Origin: Saccharina japonica
Lineage: Eukaryota > Sar > Phaeophyceae > Laminariales > Laminariaceae
Assembly (NCBI GenBank): GCA_008828725.1
Contig: MEHQ01000692.1
Span: forward strand, 144,046-208,045
DNA: 64,000 nt
Reading direction: 5' to 3'
Both the position numbers and the translations under genes were made by a program. The first letter of the stretch is position 1. Every line of letters begins with the position of its first letter. The notes under the pieces are model-generated. The model was given only the letters and a program-made list of their open reading frames with translations. It had not been told where the DNA came from and did no database searches. This document shows positions 12,302 through 24,600 of the stretch, in pieces.

Positions 12302-13368
12302 ATTACATCATGCATACGCGTGCCTCAGATCCGTGCTGTACCGTGACGAGTTGCTTTTGTCGAAGCCTGCGATTTTCCGAGTCATGGTATAATAACTGCA
12401 GATCGATGCTCATGTACGAATCTCTCCGCTGTCCCGGAATGTAAGAAACTTTTGTTCATTAAAACTATATATAAACTGTCGTTACTTTTCCGGGCAGAGT
12501 GATACAACACTGTACGCCTCGAAGGCAGATCTTTGATGTGCTCTGTTGTTGCTACGAGCTACGAGTAGTTTTGCTTTCATAGGAGCCAGCAATCCGTCAC
12601 CAAACGACACCACCACCACCACTCTTCACCCGCTGCTGCTGTTGATGTTGCTGTAGTGCTGTGGCTAGCTGTGTCTATCGGAGCCTACCGTCCATAATCC
12701 ACACCATCTATCTACCCTTTTCTGTTCTGCTGCTGTGTGTGTAACAGAGCCACGCCCACTCTGACCGGAAATTAATGGCCGCTTTTGAATACCACGATAC
12801 ATCACACAACATGCAACGAACACAAGCAACGCCACAGCCCCGGCTAGAAGCACAAGCAGCAGACGTGACTGTGGCGGATCCACCGTATACTGCTGTGGCT
12901 ATTAATTAGTGGTTGCTTCATCGCAGCAGGCTTGCATCCGTCATCAGGCACCACCATCTCTCTCTCTTCTGCTGCTGTTCTGTTGTTGCTTGCTGCTGTG
13001 CTTGCATCATGTATGTGCGACCTGTCGTGTGGCTGACGCGGGCCGCGACAAATAATCGTGTAGTACAGGAAAATGTATCTTTGAAAGTATAGGCAAACGA
13101 TCACCATGCACGATTTTATGCTTCAAGGCTTGAGTTCGATCCTTGGCGATGACTCTGGATACTTTTCTTTTTTTTTTGTATTGTACGTAACCCAGACCCC
13201 CATAATATAAGACAGGAAGCACACAAAAACTAAGTGGATTTCTTAGGCAGGTATACAATATGATATGCGTATGATACAATATCGCGTGCTGTTGTTTTGA
13301 TATTAATAGTAGGTTTTCGATTCGCCCTTGCGCCACTCCCCCAGGCACGTCCCGGAGGGGAACCTTGT
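11909..13368. other. 1.46 kb block present only in duplication copy 1
   Basis: In copy 2 the sequence goes directly from TACCGTCGTTTATATA to TACGTATAATACGTGCACGA near 22300-22310. In copy 1 about 1458 bp intervene, including a (CAG)n run at 12264-12300. The junction has only about 2-3 bp of shared sequence and no target-site duplication. This favours a deletion in copy 2, by microhomology or by assembly, over an insertion in copy 1. No gene is recognised inside. Confidence 0.75.
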
Positions 13369-13843
13369 AATACGTATAATACGTGCACGACAGCAGCAGT
13401 ACGTAGACAAGTACCGTATAATACGTGCACGACAGCAGCAGTACGTAGACAAGTACAGCGGCACATACCGGGCAAATAATCAGAAACAGCAAAGCTCGTC
13501 CTATGTTCTTATTTGAGAATGGGTACGTTCTACACTGAAATTCAGTATAACAAATCCCGAGTTTCTTACTTAGGAGTAAATCTCAGTCTGCATTTATTAT
13601 TTCATTATTTCTCGTTTTCTTAAATGTAATACTCGAGGCAGACCACTTTTTTGTTGTTGCGGATTTTTTACGTACGTAACCCGATTCTCTCCAGCCCAAG
13701 GGAAAGTCAAGACACGAGTATGGTGCCTTTGGAAAGCGCTCGCCGAGAAATTTCTTCGTACACCGCATCGCCTTGGCGTTTGCACCCTCCCCGTTGTCAC
13801 GACATTTTAATCACTTGGGAAATTTGTCCTAATAATAGCATTC

Positions 13844-14138
13844 TGTGAGGGTATCACCTGCTGTAGCAACATTAGACGTCGTCGAGGACACGGGTTCGAA
13901 TCTCACTTCGAACGTTTTCTTTTATAGAAACGCTTGCGCGTGCGTCCCCAAACAAAACACGTCTCCCTGGTTCCCCAGGTACTGAAACGAAGCGGATAGG
14001 TCAACGTACGGCCGTATACGGTACCGACGTCCCAAATATCCCGCCGTTCAGAGGGGGGGAGAGTGTTATAATGATTACCCTGGGCTGGGTAATCGATCGA
14101 TCTTTTACCCTTATAGCTCAGCAGGCAATACCCTCACA
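13844..14138. mobile_element. 295-bp element with 20-bp terminal inverted repeats (copy 1)
   Basis: The left end is TGTGAGGGTATCACCTGCTG. The right end, reverse-complemented, is TGTGAGGGTATTGCCTGCTG, 18 of 20 matching. The 4-mer ATTC flanks both sides (13840-13843 and 14139-14142), consistent with a 4-bp target duplication. The interior has a small hairpin (GATTACCCTGGGCTGGGTAATC region) and tRNA-like boxes (TAGCTCAGCAGG; GGGTTCGAATCTC). It is non-coding, so a MITE-like element is the best description. Confidence 0.7.
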
Positions 14139-14274
14139 ATTCATAGCGTTAAAAATAGGCGGTGTGTTATCTTTTGCCGATTACCAGGTACATATTACCT
14201 ACGTACGTACAGTACGAGGTATATAGTCGAGGTATACCTCGTATACAGTTTCAGCATTTCAGAATACGAGTCCG

Positions 14275-14600
14275 TCTATAAACAGGGAACGCGGAATCGG
14301 AATCAGGATGGGAATCGTTGCACTCGGCAAGGCTTCCCTTCGGGATGGATTGTGGTTAGCTTGAAATCCCGGGTGGGGTTGTCGCAAAGCTGAAAACGGA
14401 AAACACAGCAGGCGTTCGTTCGTTCCTCGTGTATACCAGCTACTTGTACGCACAGCAGCAGTAAGCAGTAGCCACCGGGGCAAGAACGAATAACATTTTA
14501 AAAAAAACTCAAGGAAAAAAGACAAGAAATACATACGAGTACGAGTAGCCACTGGGCAAATAACACCGACCAGCCCAAACGAGTCCATAGCTACCAGGAT
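14275..14600 (+). repeat. Dispersed repeat family A, copy in duplication copy 1
   Basis: Contains CTTCCCTTCGGGATGGATTG, GCAGGCGTTCGTTCGTTCCT, two copies of an AGCCACYGGGCAA motif, and CACCGACCAGCCCAAACGAG. Relatives are at 23211-23525 (the duplicate), 33290-33530 (same orientation), and 39335-39620 and 49985-50310 (opposite orientation). The family is about 250-320 bp and non-coding. A tRNA origin is possible from the GGGATTTCGAGTCACC-like word but is not proven. Confidence 0.7.
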
Positions 14601-14844
14601 GCCTTTATTCTGTGGGCTACTGCTCGACAAGCAGTATGCGAGAGTGACAGCAACACATATAATATGATATGATATACCTCGTATGTGTACTTGAATATCT
14701 CGTATACCAGTCTGTTGTTGCTTGTAACTCCCGCGGTGTCGACGCCAAACGTTGATAATCTGGAACATTTCCACGTTTTCGCTGCCCAGAACCCAGAACC
14801 CCTCGACAGGACTCTACAGTTTAGTATTACGGAGGATCATAATA

Positions 14845-14913
14845 AATAGGACCAAATACTGTTAGTAAAAATAGGGAAATATATAGGTTTTTGAGAGCAC
14901 GGTAGGTCCTATT
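14845..14913. mobile_element. 69-bp micro-MITE, AATAGGACC termini (copy 1)
   Basis: Starts AATAGGACCAAATACTGTTA and ends GGTAGGTCCTATT, giving short inverted termini AATAGGACC/GGTCCTATT. The same unit in the opposite orientation lies at 18255-18324. Both are repeated in copy 2 at 23780-23848 and 27140-27209. Non-coding. Confidence 0.65.
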
Positions 14914-15690
14914 TTCTATGGTTTCCCGTAATAGTTTCCAATTGAAAGGTACTCGTGTAGTGTATACTCGTAGCCACCAACGTTCCCGCCCGTGCCTGCC
15001 GCAATAGTTGCTTAGGCAGACACGAGGGCGTCGACGCCAATGGTATACATTGGAATATTTGGAGTACGTGTTGCAGAGATTGGTTTGTCACCTTCTTGTT
15101 CGACCGTCGAAGGATAATCTTTATGTTGAGTTTTGAGCAATTCAGCAGTACACTAGGGAACGACACGGCTACGCGTATGGTTGGCGCTGCTCGTGCCTCA
15201 GACGCTCCACGTATGATGTGATGTATCAGCTGATGTGTATCACGTATAGACGCGATGCATCTGCTTATTGTTAACAATATGAATAGTGCTGTAAGCACGT
15301 ATATACCCGATACACGTTGTGATTCCTGTTACCAGGTACCAGGTATATGATAACGAATGATATTTTATGACACAAACTATTTAATAATAGAGTACCAAGG
15401 GGCGCATGACAACAAGACAAATCGGCCCCGCACTTAATTGTGAAAAGTTCAAACCATACGTACATATCATACGTACCTGGTACCTGTTATATACATACAC
15501 ATGTACTGAAAAAGAAAGCAAAGCAGCGGGGTGGGATTTTTGGGCGAAGTTAAGATTTTTTGTTTTGTTTTCCTTTTCTTTTTCGCTGATTATAAGATAC
15601 TGCCTGTACCCCCCGCCATGTCCTGGTCTCGAAAATGTGTACCTGATACCTATTTATATCATATTAAATAAATAGTGGCTACGACTACCG

Positions 15691-16018
15691 GTCGCCCCGG
15701 TGGTCTAACTGGTAGCCACGAAGCCTGTAGGCCCGGATGTCGAGGGTTCGATTCTCCCCCATGGAGGTTTTTATTCTCAAATGACACCGACTGTCGAGAG
15801 CGCATATTATAGCGTGGGTAAGCAAAATTCGACGAAAGTCGACGAGGGAAGAAAGTGCTGAAATCTTCTCGCGATAAAAACCAAGGCAAGAACCGTAGTG
15901 GGGGAGGAGGGAGAGGAGCCTACTTTGTGACCCCGGATCTGAGTTACGACTAGGGAGGGGAGGAAGACGGAAGTGCGAAGATAATAAATGGGATGGGCAA
16001 AAAAAAAAAAAAAAAAAA
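15691..16018 (+). mobile_element. tRNA-derived SINE with A box, B box and poly(A) tail (copy 1)
   Basis: The head has an A box TGGTCTAACTGG at 15701-15712 and a B box GTTCGATTC at 15746-15754, the internal RNA polymerase III promoter spacing of a tRNA. The body follows (GACCCCGGATCTGAGTTACG, then AATAAATGGGATGGG). It ends in a run of 18 A. This is the best preserved head of the SINE family in the window. The 3' part of the tRNA is not conserved, so it is not a functional tRNA gene. Confidence 0.85.
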
Positions 16019-16666
16019 GTGCGGTGTCGGATTATTTCTAACGTGCCCCCCTGGAGTACCAGGTTTTGTTTAAATCCATTTGTTTAGGTATGTTTTCTTC
16101 GTTATTTCCACTCCCCAGTATATGATACCCTGGTACCTGGTACCGCCGTTATCAGGTATTCATAGGTAGGAACACCTCGTATAGATACGACAAAAGTGCT
16201 CGGATCGAGGTCAAACCTAGACGGGCGTGTCCGGGCGGGCTTCCCCTGCCCAACCCTTTCATTAACTGTTACTATTAATAGGCCGTCCTCAAACGACGCG
16301 TGTACAAAGAGATACCGGTATGTTCGAAAAAAAGACGTAATGTTCACGAACATTACTACTATACTCGTGAATACATACGAGTAAGAGGTACGAGTCTAAG
16401 GACGGTGCAACTATTTCTATAGCCAGCCGTAGCCGGTGACGAGTTCAGCGAGCAAGCGTGACTGCTGGCTGGCACCTTGCACCTTTTAAAAGTCGCACTG
16501 CTGCCATTACCCCTACGCCACACTTTTAATCATTAATAATACGAGTGTTGAGTACGTATTATTAATCGCAGACGTTATCCCGACATGCGCTGCTTGCTGT
16601 ATATGCCAACATTAGACTAGGCTACTACGACTCTACTACTGTACACGCTGCGGTACCGGTGTAATG

Positions 16667-17220
16667 TCATTAATTTCGTCGCGTGAATGGGGTGGTTGGT
16701 GTAGCTTGTGCAGTGCAGTTATTTGACCGAGCATGTGGTGTGTTTCTCCTTGCACAGCAGTAGTTTGATGCCAGTATTCGGCAAGAGCACGAGCAGTAAT
16801 ATGCAGGGACACATCGTATATTCGAACATACCAGGTATATTCCATCCCTGGCTTCCTCAGTGCTGTCTTGCTGCTGGTGTGAGAAGGCCACTTCAATCCA
16901 TGGCCACAACAATTGCCCGAGGCGTGGGTGGTACTGCTGTATGCTACCCCGGTATACCACAATAGCCCGTGGGTACCATATAGCAGGACAGGCTCCAATC
17001 ATACCGCTGACTGCTGACACTGATCACGCCTAGACGACAGGTCTTCTTCTCGCGGAAAATCATACAGAAACCACAATCAGATTCTTGCCAAAACCAAGAA
17101 AATCCCTTTTTGGTCCTGTTGTACGGCTGTGTGAAAGCGGGGATTGGGGCAAAACAGGCCCACACTACGAGCATATCGTTTTGTAAACGTACAGAAAACG
17201 AGGGGGTGGTAGATTTCAAG
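16667..17220 (-). other. Possible coding-like stretch of unknown nature (duplicated)
   Basis: On the - strand, frames at 16636-16998 and 16944-17219 are open for about 120 and 91 codons and read like ordinary protein in places (for example [20 protein letters not shown]). They are repeated at 25580-26163 in copy 2 with few changes. No family is recognised and no start or splice signals are compelling. It may be non-coding. Confidence 0.2.
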
Positions 17221-18254
17221 AAAGTCCGATAATAAATCGTCCGAAAACATTTCCGAAAATNCTTTTCTCGGTATAATATTCGGTTTTAGCGCCTTTGCAG
17301 TTGTCGAAAAATCGAGCGCTGAAAATCGATCGCATCCCCTTTACGATGTAACTCCCATCCTTTACTCGTAGGGTGTACGGTAACGTGTACTGGTAGTATT
17401 CTGTACAATGTAGGCGCTTGCGGCTGCACCAGGTCGTGGACTCGCCGTGGGATTTGTTAAGTGGTGCCAAGAGGGTATAACGCTAAAGTCAGACTACAAT
17501 AAAAGCGGCGTTATACGATGCCTGCATACATGCAATTTTGGAGGACCTTTCGCACGATACTAACTTTATGCAACAGAAGAGAGTTTATTGTTCTGCAGTA
17601 GTAAGCACTACGGACGTACGGTCTCTTCCCCGATTCTTCCCCCTGGGCCGCTTTCTGGCCTCAGTAACCGTATTGAGCGTTTTTATCACAGGAGTACGCG
17701 TATAGCGCGTAGGGTTCGGCAACCTTACGTCGTACAGCTCCTCAACTTAGCATCGAATTTGCGAACAGTACCGTGCGTACGCTTTTTTTATACGGTCGGT
17801 CGGGTGCCCAGGGTGGTCGAATAAGTGGTTCCTCAAACACAAAGGAATGATGGCGTTGGAGTGTGGGATTGAAGTATCGAGGTTTTTGTTTCCTTCTCAA
17901 ATAGCGAGTCGAAGAGGGAAGAAAATGGTGGAACTCTTTCTGGCAGTAAAAATGCTAAAGCCAGAAATAGGTACACCTTCGTAGGCCGTTTGAGCCATTT
18001 ATACATACACGAATTGTTGCACTCGGGAAAATCCTCGCTGGTCCTGCCTCTGATTGGCCAGCGCCCGATCGTGTACCTGTGGTTGGCTGAAAAGTTCCAG
18101 GTACACCTCTTTTTGGCTACTCACGTTGGGCTCCACCCAGCTTTGGCTTGCATTGTACCTATAAATGGCTTAACCGGTACCTACGAAGAAAGAAGGCTTT
18201 CCTAGCCAGCAGCACAGCAACAGTTCCTTTCGCTTATTGCTGGGGACGGTAGTA

Positions 18255-18324
18255 AATAAGGACCTACGGTAAACATAAAAACCTATACATTTACCTGTTT
18301 TTACTAACAATATTTGGTCCTATT
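18255..18324. mobile_element. 70-bp micro-MITE at the end of duplication copy 1
   Basis: Inverted relative of 14845-14913, with AATAAGGACC and GGTCCTATT ends. The homology between the two large duplication copies ends 8 bp after it, next to the N at 18333. Confidence 0.65.
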
Positions 18325-18762
18325 ATAAGATANGAATATTACTAACAAGGGCGTAAAAAAAAAGAGAAAACGACACCACACCTACTTGTAGGAAGGTCAG
18401 AATGAAAAACAAACCGGATCGCTGTGATCACAGGACGAAATGAGCGAAAACCATTTTTTTTTCGTTTTTTGTTCCCTTTTTTAACTTGGTTTTAGAGACC
18501 CCCCCTATTTTGTTTTTCGCTGGTGGGGGGGGGGGGGGGTAATTAAAAAAAAAAGTGGACTTATTGTTTTCTGGGATCACAACGGTCCGGTTTCTTCCCT
18601 CCAATATAGGGTGGGGTATCTGGGATTCAGATCCGCGCATGCACTCGATATATAATATGTACATACTCAACAAGACATATGTACTGTAACTAAAACTGTT
18701 TTGTTGTTGCTCGTGGTTCGTGGTTGCTGGACGAGACGAGAGAGAGTCCTTCATTGTCATTG

Positions 18763-19145
18763 TGACATCCGGTCGCCCCGGTGGGCTAGCAGGTAACCAC
18801 GAAGCATGTTAGCGTCAATATCTATCGTGAATTCCAGCCCCCCCTCGAGTGCATCATGCTCGTACGGACTTTTTCTCGCAAAAATATATCTTGACTATAT
18901 TTTTCCGCTATATATAATATTAATAGCGGAAAGCGCGAGAGCGTGAGTTAGCAAAATTCGATGAAGATCGACGAGCGTTGGGACCCTCTGCGTGATAAAA
19001 CTCAAGGCAATTACCGTACGTAGTGGGGGAGGAGGGAAAGGAGCCTACTTTGTGACGACCCCGGATCTGAGTTACGATTAGGGAGGGAGGGAGAAAGACA
19101 GAAGTACGAAGATATAATGAATGGGATGGAAAAGAAAAGAAAAAA
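18763..19145 (+). mobile_element. tRNA-derived SINE-like element (duplication copy 2)
   Basis: Copy of the element at 8383-8765 carried by the tandem duplication, including the same flanking TGTCATTG words. It is not an independent insertion. Confidence 0.75.
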
Positions 19146-20248
19146 TGTCATTGAATGTGATTTTGATTGCCCCCCCCGCCTTTCGTGCTTTTCGCCTTTC
19201 TTTGTACCAGGTATACGAGAGGTAGTAGTATTAATATAATTAGTAGATTTCGACGAACGTTCAGAGAATTTGTTGTAGTTGCGAAACAAACGGCCCAAGA
19301 TGAATGAACAGCGTGACCGTTTTACGTCGTGCACCGCGCGCAGCAGGTGAGGTGTCGCGTGTCGAGGTGTGTACCGCGTATACTGCTGCAGCAGATACCA
19401 GGTGTATAATACCTGCAGCTCGTAGCCCTCGGCTAGCCGGTAAAACAAAGGTATCCACAAGCATTATTATTATGAGCACGAAATAAATACGATACTTGGT
19501 GAGCTGGTGAGCATCACGATTCAACCCGTACGTATTCACGAGCAGCAGTAGCAGTACGTACGTATGTAGACTATGTACGTACACTGCTGTATGCTGTATA
19601 TATATGGTGCTGTGCTGTACGAACCGTTAAGAATAAGAAAAGCTTTAGATATAAAGCAGCATGCCAATAGTGTATGTACGTGCCGCATCTCCTCTCGCCT
19701 GCGCACCGGCGAGGTGTATTTTAGAGGACCTGGTACTGTATGTGTCGTAGCTGTTGTGGCAGGTGTAGAGCACACGGGAGAGGTATCCAGCACGACGAGC
19801 CGATCACAGCCCAGACACGTTGATAAAAAGATATCAGGCTCAAAGATATACCAGAAATCAATGCCAGAACCGTTTCTTTCTCTGGGATTATTTGTAAAGA
19901 GGTGAAAATATCAACCAACCATGGCGGACGGCAGACGTCACGAAACCGAAAAGCGCTAAATATAATAAGCGGTCTATTTCGATTCCGCGAACATGGAAGG
20001 CGTGTTTTGTTTCATTGTTTTGTCCCCTCCTCACCTCATCAGCGAAATATTTTTTCCAGCTACGTAGCTTTTCCTCCGCCACGACGCACACTCACTCCCA
20101 CACTCGTCACCGACATCAACTTCACCGCCTCGCCGCCCGACAGGTGAGAGTGCGGTACCCTCGGCTTGTCTGCTGCTGTTGTCGTGGACAGCACGCTCCG
20201 CTGCTGGCTTGCGTATTCGGAGCTTTCGGGTTATCGCGTAATCGCTGC

Positions 20249-20285
<37 letters not shown>

Positions 20286-21471
20286 CCTGGAGCTGTCTGT
20301 GCTCCTGCGCTCTCCTCGGCGTGTTCTTCGCCACGCGACGATTGCGTACGTAACTATGTGACTTGCGCCAACCACTGCTGCGCCAACATCTCCAGAGTTC
20401 CGATACCAGTAGTTGGCCTCTAGGGGGGTTCTTTCGCCGCCAGTAGCGCAGTTGGGAGCGCGCCGTGCCAACCCAAGAGCGGGCACACAAACAGAGGAGA
20501 GACAAGAAGAGCAGAGCGCAGCGAAAAGTAAAATGACGTGCATGCCTCTCGTGTCGTTCGGTCTGCTACATGTTATGGTATACGACTATCTGTCTTCCCC
20601 TCTGAAGTTTCATTTTTCTCCGTGAACCAGTAACCTCGTAGGCGCCGGTACAAGGAGACTTGCGTGCCCCCCAGCGTGCGTTGCCTGGCTCGCTCGGCGA
20701 GGGCCTTCCGGTGTTTGGCTGCGACCCCTCCCTGTGCTTGCTGCGCGTTGAAGACTTGATGTATGCCTTTTGGCGAAAGATCCTTCTTCGGCATCATCCT
20801 ATTTTTGCTTGTCTGGCTGACTATTCGATGACGAGCTCTCGTGTCGATCAGCCAGCCAACCCTCGAAGGCTCGAAGCGCTCTCCTCGCCATGCCGTGCTC
20901 GGCTGGGCGCTGCTGCTGCTGCGGCTGCTGCTGCGGCTGCTGCTGCTGCTGCGGTTAGCACGTCACCCCACTGCCAGACGTCGGTCACTCTCTCACGTAT
21001 GCCTCTCGTGCGTGGGGGAAAGGCGATTCTTCGCAACCTGTTTTTTGTATCGCAGGTTGAATCGCGCACATTCAGCATGTATGTAGGAATAATAGTAAAG
21101 GCCCAAATCATACCGATGCGTACACACCAGGTACTGACTCTGCTGCTGCTTGCCGTGCATCCCTGATAACACGAGAAAGGCAGGAAGAAAGGCTTGAAGC
21201 TTTGCGATAGAATAGCGTGCAGGAGCGTGCACCCCTTGACATGCTTCGGGAAGAAAAAAAAAAGGCCCGAGCGTACCCAGCGCGGGTAGCAGTGCCAAGC
21301 GCTGCAGTCACAGCATCAGCAGCAGCAGCAAGCAGCACGACAACCCACTTCAACCAACCTCTCCCCTCCCCACGTGTGCGTTCCCCCAAAACTGAACCGT
21401 AAAAAACCGCGCACGCAAAACACCACACACACATCATCCAGGTTTCTTTTCGCTCTCCGAAAACAGCCAGC

Positions 21472-21650
21472 ATGCCGAACCCCAGCTTCTCGAACCACAC
21501 CACTCTCTCGGACGGAGTCCTCGCGGAGTTCCGCAAGCTTCCCCAGAATGGCAAGATCATGGCCGAGTACATCTGGATCGGCGGCTCCGGCCAGGACCTG
21601 CGCTGCAAGACTCGGACGTTCGACGAGAAGCCTAAGACCGCCGCTGACCT
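21472..21650 (+). CDS. Glutamine synthetase exon 1 (residues 1-59 and two bases of codon 60)
   Basis: Starts at ATG ([12 protein letters not shown]). It ends in phase 2 after GCTGACCT, where the donor GTGAGT follows. Joining to the first G of exon 2 restores Leu60 followed by [11 protein letters not shown], the expected class II sequence. Confidence 0.92.
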
Positions 21651-24600
21651 GTGAGTTTCTACTCGTAGTTCACAACACTTTCATACAAAAGCCATTGCCA
21701 GAGTGTCCGAAAATATAAGGATCGATTGGGTCTCCATATTTATGAAAGAACGGTTCCTATTTTTGCGGACAGAGGGGTACAGCAGTTTATTTTCGTGTTG
21801 TACTCGTATTACTTTAATAGCTCGTTGTTTTGTGCTTTTTTTTTCACCTCCTTTTGTTTTTTTAGGTATTTTTTGGTATTTTTTGTTTGTATGAAAAACG
21901 AATGTATCATTTTGTGTTCTCTGTTCGTTTTCGTTCCATCATGTTCTTTTTTCGTGTTCAAATTTCAGATTTCATGTCAGTTTTTGGTTTGTTTTTCACG
22001 TTCTTCTCTGTCACAACTGGTCGATTAAAGGCACAAATTGCATTTGCGAGGGGGTATGACGTACCAAGTGGTCACTTTCTTGGGCACGGTTCTTTATGCA
22101 GCAGTACCGTTCATATGAACATGTAACGCTATGGACGGAAATGTAAGGACCATTTGGACTTGATATTTATATATCAATGGTCTTTTTATTTCCGTTCTTG
22201 GTGGTATCCACCATACTTCCTCTGTGGCACGTACGAGGTACGAGCAAGAACATGGTGGTATTCATGTATTCATATTTTTGCGTCGTACGTACCGTCGTTT
22301 ATATATACGTATAATACGTGCACGACAGCAGCAGTACGTAGACAAGTACCGTATAATACGTGCACGACAGCAGCAGTACGTAGACAAGTACAGCGGCACA
22401 TACCGGGCAAATAATCAGAAACAGCAAAGCTCGTCCTATGTTCTTATTTGAGAATGGGTACGTTCTACACTGAAATTCAGTATAACAAATCCCGAGTTTC
22501 TTACTTAGGAGTAAATCTCAGTCTGCATTTATTATTTCATTATTTATCGTTTTCTTAAATGTAATACTCGAGGCAGACCACTTTTTTGTTGTTGCGGATT
22601 TTTTACGTACGTAACCCGATTCTCTCCAGCCCAAGGGAAAGTCAAGACACGAGTATGGTGCCTTTGGAAAGCGCTCGCCGAGAAATTTCTTCGTACACCG
22701 CATCGCCTTGGCGTTTGCACCCTCCCCGTTGTCACGACATTTTAATCACTTGGGAAATTTGTCCTAATAATAGCATTCTGTGAGGGTATCACCTGCTGTA
22801 GCAACATTAGACGTCGTCGAGGACACGGGTTCGAATCTCACTTCGAACGTTTTCTTTTATAGAAACGCTTGCGCGTGCGTCCCCAAACAAAACACGTCTC
22901 CCTGGTTCCCCAGGTACTGAAACGAAGCGGATAGGTCAACGTACGGCCGTATACGGTACCGACGTCCCAAATATCCCGCCGTTCAGAGGGGGGGAGAGTG
23001 TTATAATGATTACCCTGGGCTGGGTAATCGATCGATCTTTTACCCTTATAGCTCAGCAGGCAATACCCTCACAATTCATAGCGTTAAAAATAGGCGGTGT
23101 GTTATCTTTTGCCGATTACCAGGTACATATTACCTACGTACGTACAGTACGAGGTATATAGTCGAGGTATACCTCGTCTACAGTTCCAGCATCTCAGAAT
23201 ACGAGTCCGTCTATAAACAGGGAACGCGGAATCGGAATTAGGGTGGGAATCGTTGCACTCGGCAAGGCTTCCCTTCGGGATGGATTGTGGTTGGCTTGAA
23301 ATCCCGGGTGGGGTTGTCGCAAAGCTGAAAACGGAAAACACAGCAGGCGTTCGTTCGTTCCTCGTGTATACCAGCTACTTGTACGCACAGCAGCAGTAAG
23401 CAGTAGCCACCGGGGCAAGAACGAATAACATTTTAAAAAAAACTCAAGGAAAAAAGACAAGAAATACATACGAGTACGAGTAGCCACTTGGCAAATAACA
23501 CCGACCAGCCCAAACGAGTCCTAAGCTACCAGGATGCCTTTATTCTGTGGGCTACTGCTCGACAAGCAGTATGCGAGAGTGACAGCAACACATATAATAT
23601 GATATGATATACCTCGTATGTGTACTTGAATATCTCGTATACCAGTCTGTTGTTGCTTGTAACTCCCGCGGTGTCGACGCCAAACGTTGATAATCTGGAA
23701 CATTTCCACGTTTTCGCTGCCCAGAACCCAGAACCCCTCGACAGGACTCTACAGTTTAGTATTACGGAGGATCATAATAAATAGGACCAAATACTGTTAG
23801 TAAAAATAGGGAAATATATAGGTTTTTGAGAGCACGGTAGGTCCTATTTTCTATGGTTTCCCGTAATAGTTTCCAATTGAAAGGTACTCGTGTAGTGTAT
23901 ACTCGTAGCCACCAACGTTCCCGCCCGTGCCTGCCGCAATAGTTGCTTCGGCAGACACGAGGGCGTCGACACCAATGGTATACATTGGAATATTTGGAGT
24001 ACGTGTTGCAGAGATTGGTTTGTCACCTTCTTGTTCGACCGTCGAAGGATAATCTTTATGTTGAGTTTTGAGCAATTCAGCAGTACACTAGGGAACGACA
24101 CGGCTACGCGTATGGTTGGCGCTGCTCGTGCCTCAGACGCTCCACGTATGATGTGATGTATCAGCTGATGTGTATCACGTATAGACGCGATGCATCTGCT
24201 TATTGTTAACAATATGAATAGTGCTGTAAGCACGTATATACCCGATACACGTTGTGATTCCTGTTACCATGTACCAGGTATATGATAACGAATGATATTT
24301 TATGACACAAACTATTTAATAATAGAGTACCAAGGGGCGCATGACAACAAGACAAAACGGCCCCACACTTAATTGTGAAAAGTTCAAACCATACGTACAT
24401 ATCATACGTACCTGGTACCTGTTATATACATACACATGTACTGAAAAAGAAAGCAAAGCAGCGGGGTGGGATTTTTGGGCGAAGTTAAGATTTTTTGTTT
24501 TGTTTTCCTTTTCTTTTTCGCTGATTATAAGATACTGCCTGTACCCCCCGCCATGTCCTGGTCTCGAAAATGTGTACCTGATACCTATTTATATCATATT

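Larger units (their letters stand above)
7605..18332. repeat. Large tandem duplication, copy 1
   Basis: This segment is repeated head to tail at 18346-27217. The central parts are almost base-for-base identical; for example 8243 onward matches 18623 onward and the offset is 10380-10392 bp up to about 11908. After that copy 2 lacks 1458 bp. The copy ends differ by many single-base indels (17390-17660 versus 26330-26570; 7605-8240 versus 18346-18622). An N occurs at 17261 and another at 18333, next to the junction. It carries one first exon of glutamine synthetase, SINEs, MITEs and CTG/CAG microsatellites. Confidence 0.9.

Noticed and set aside
15691..15765. Functional tRNA gene
   Set aside because: A and B boxes are good, but no acceptor stem can be formed and the sequence continues into a SINE body.
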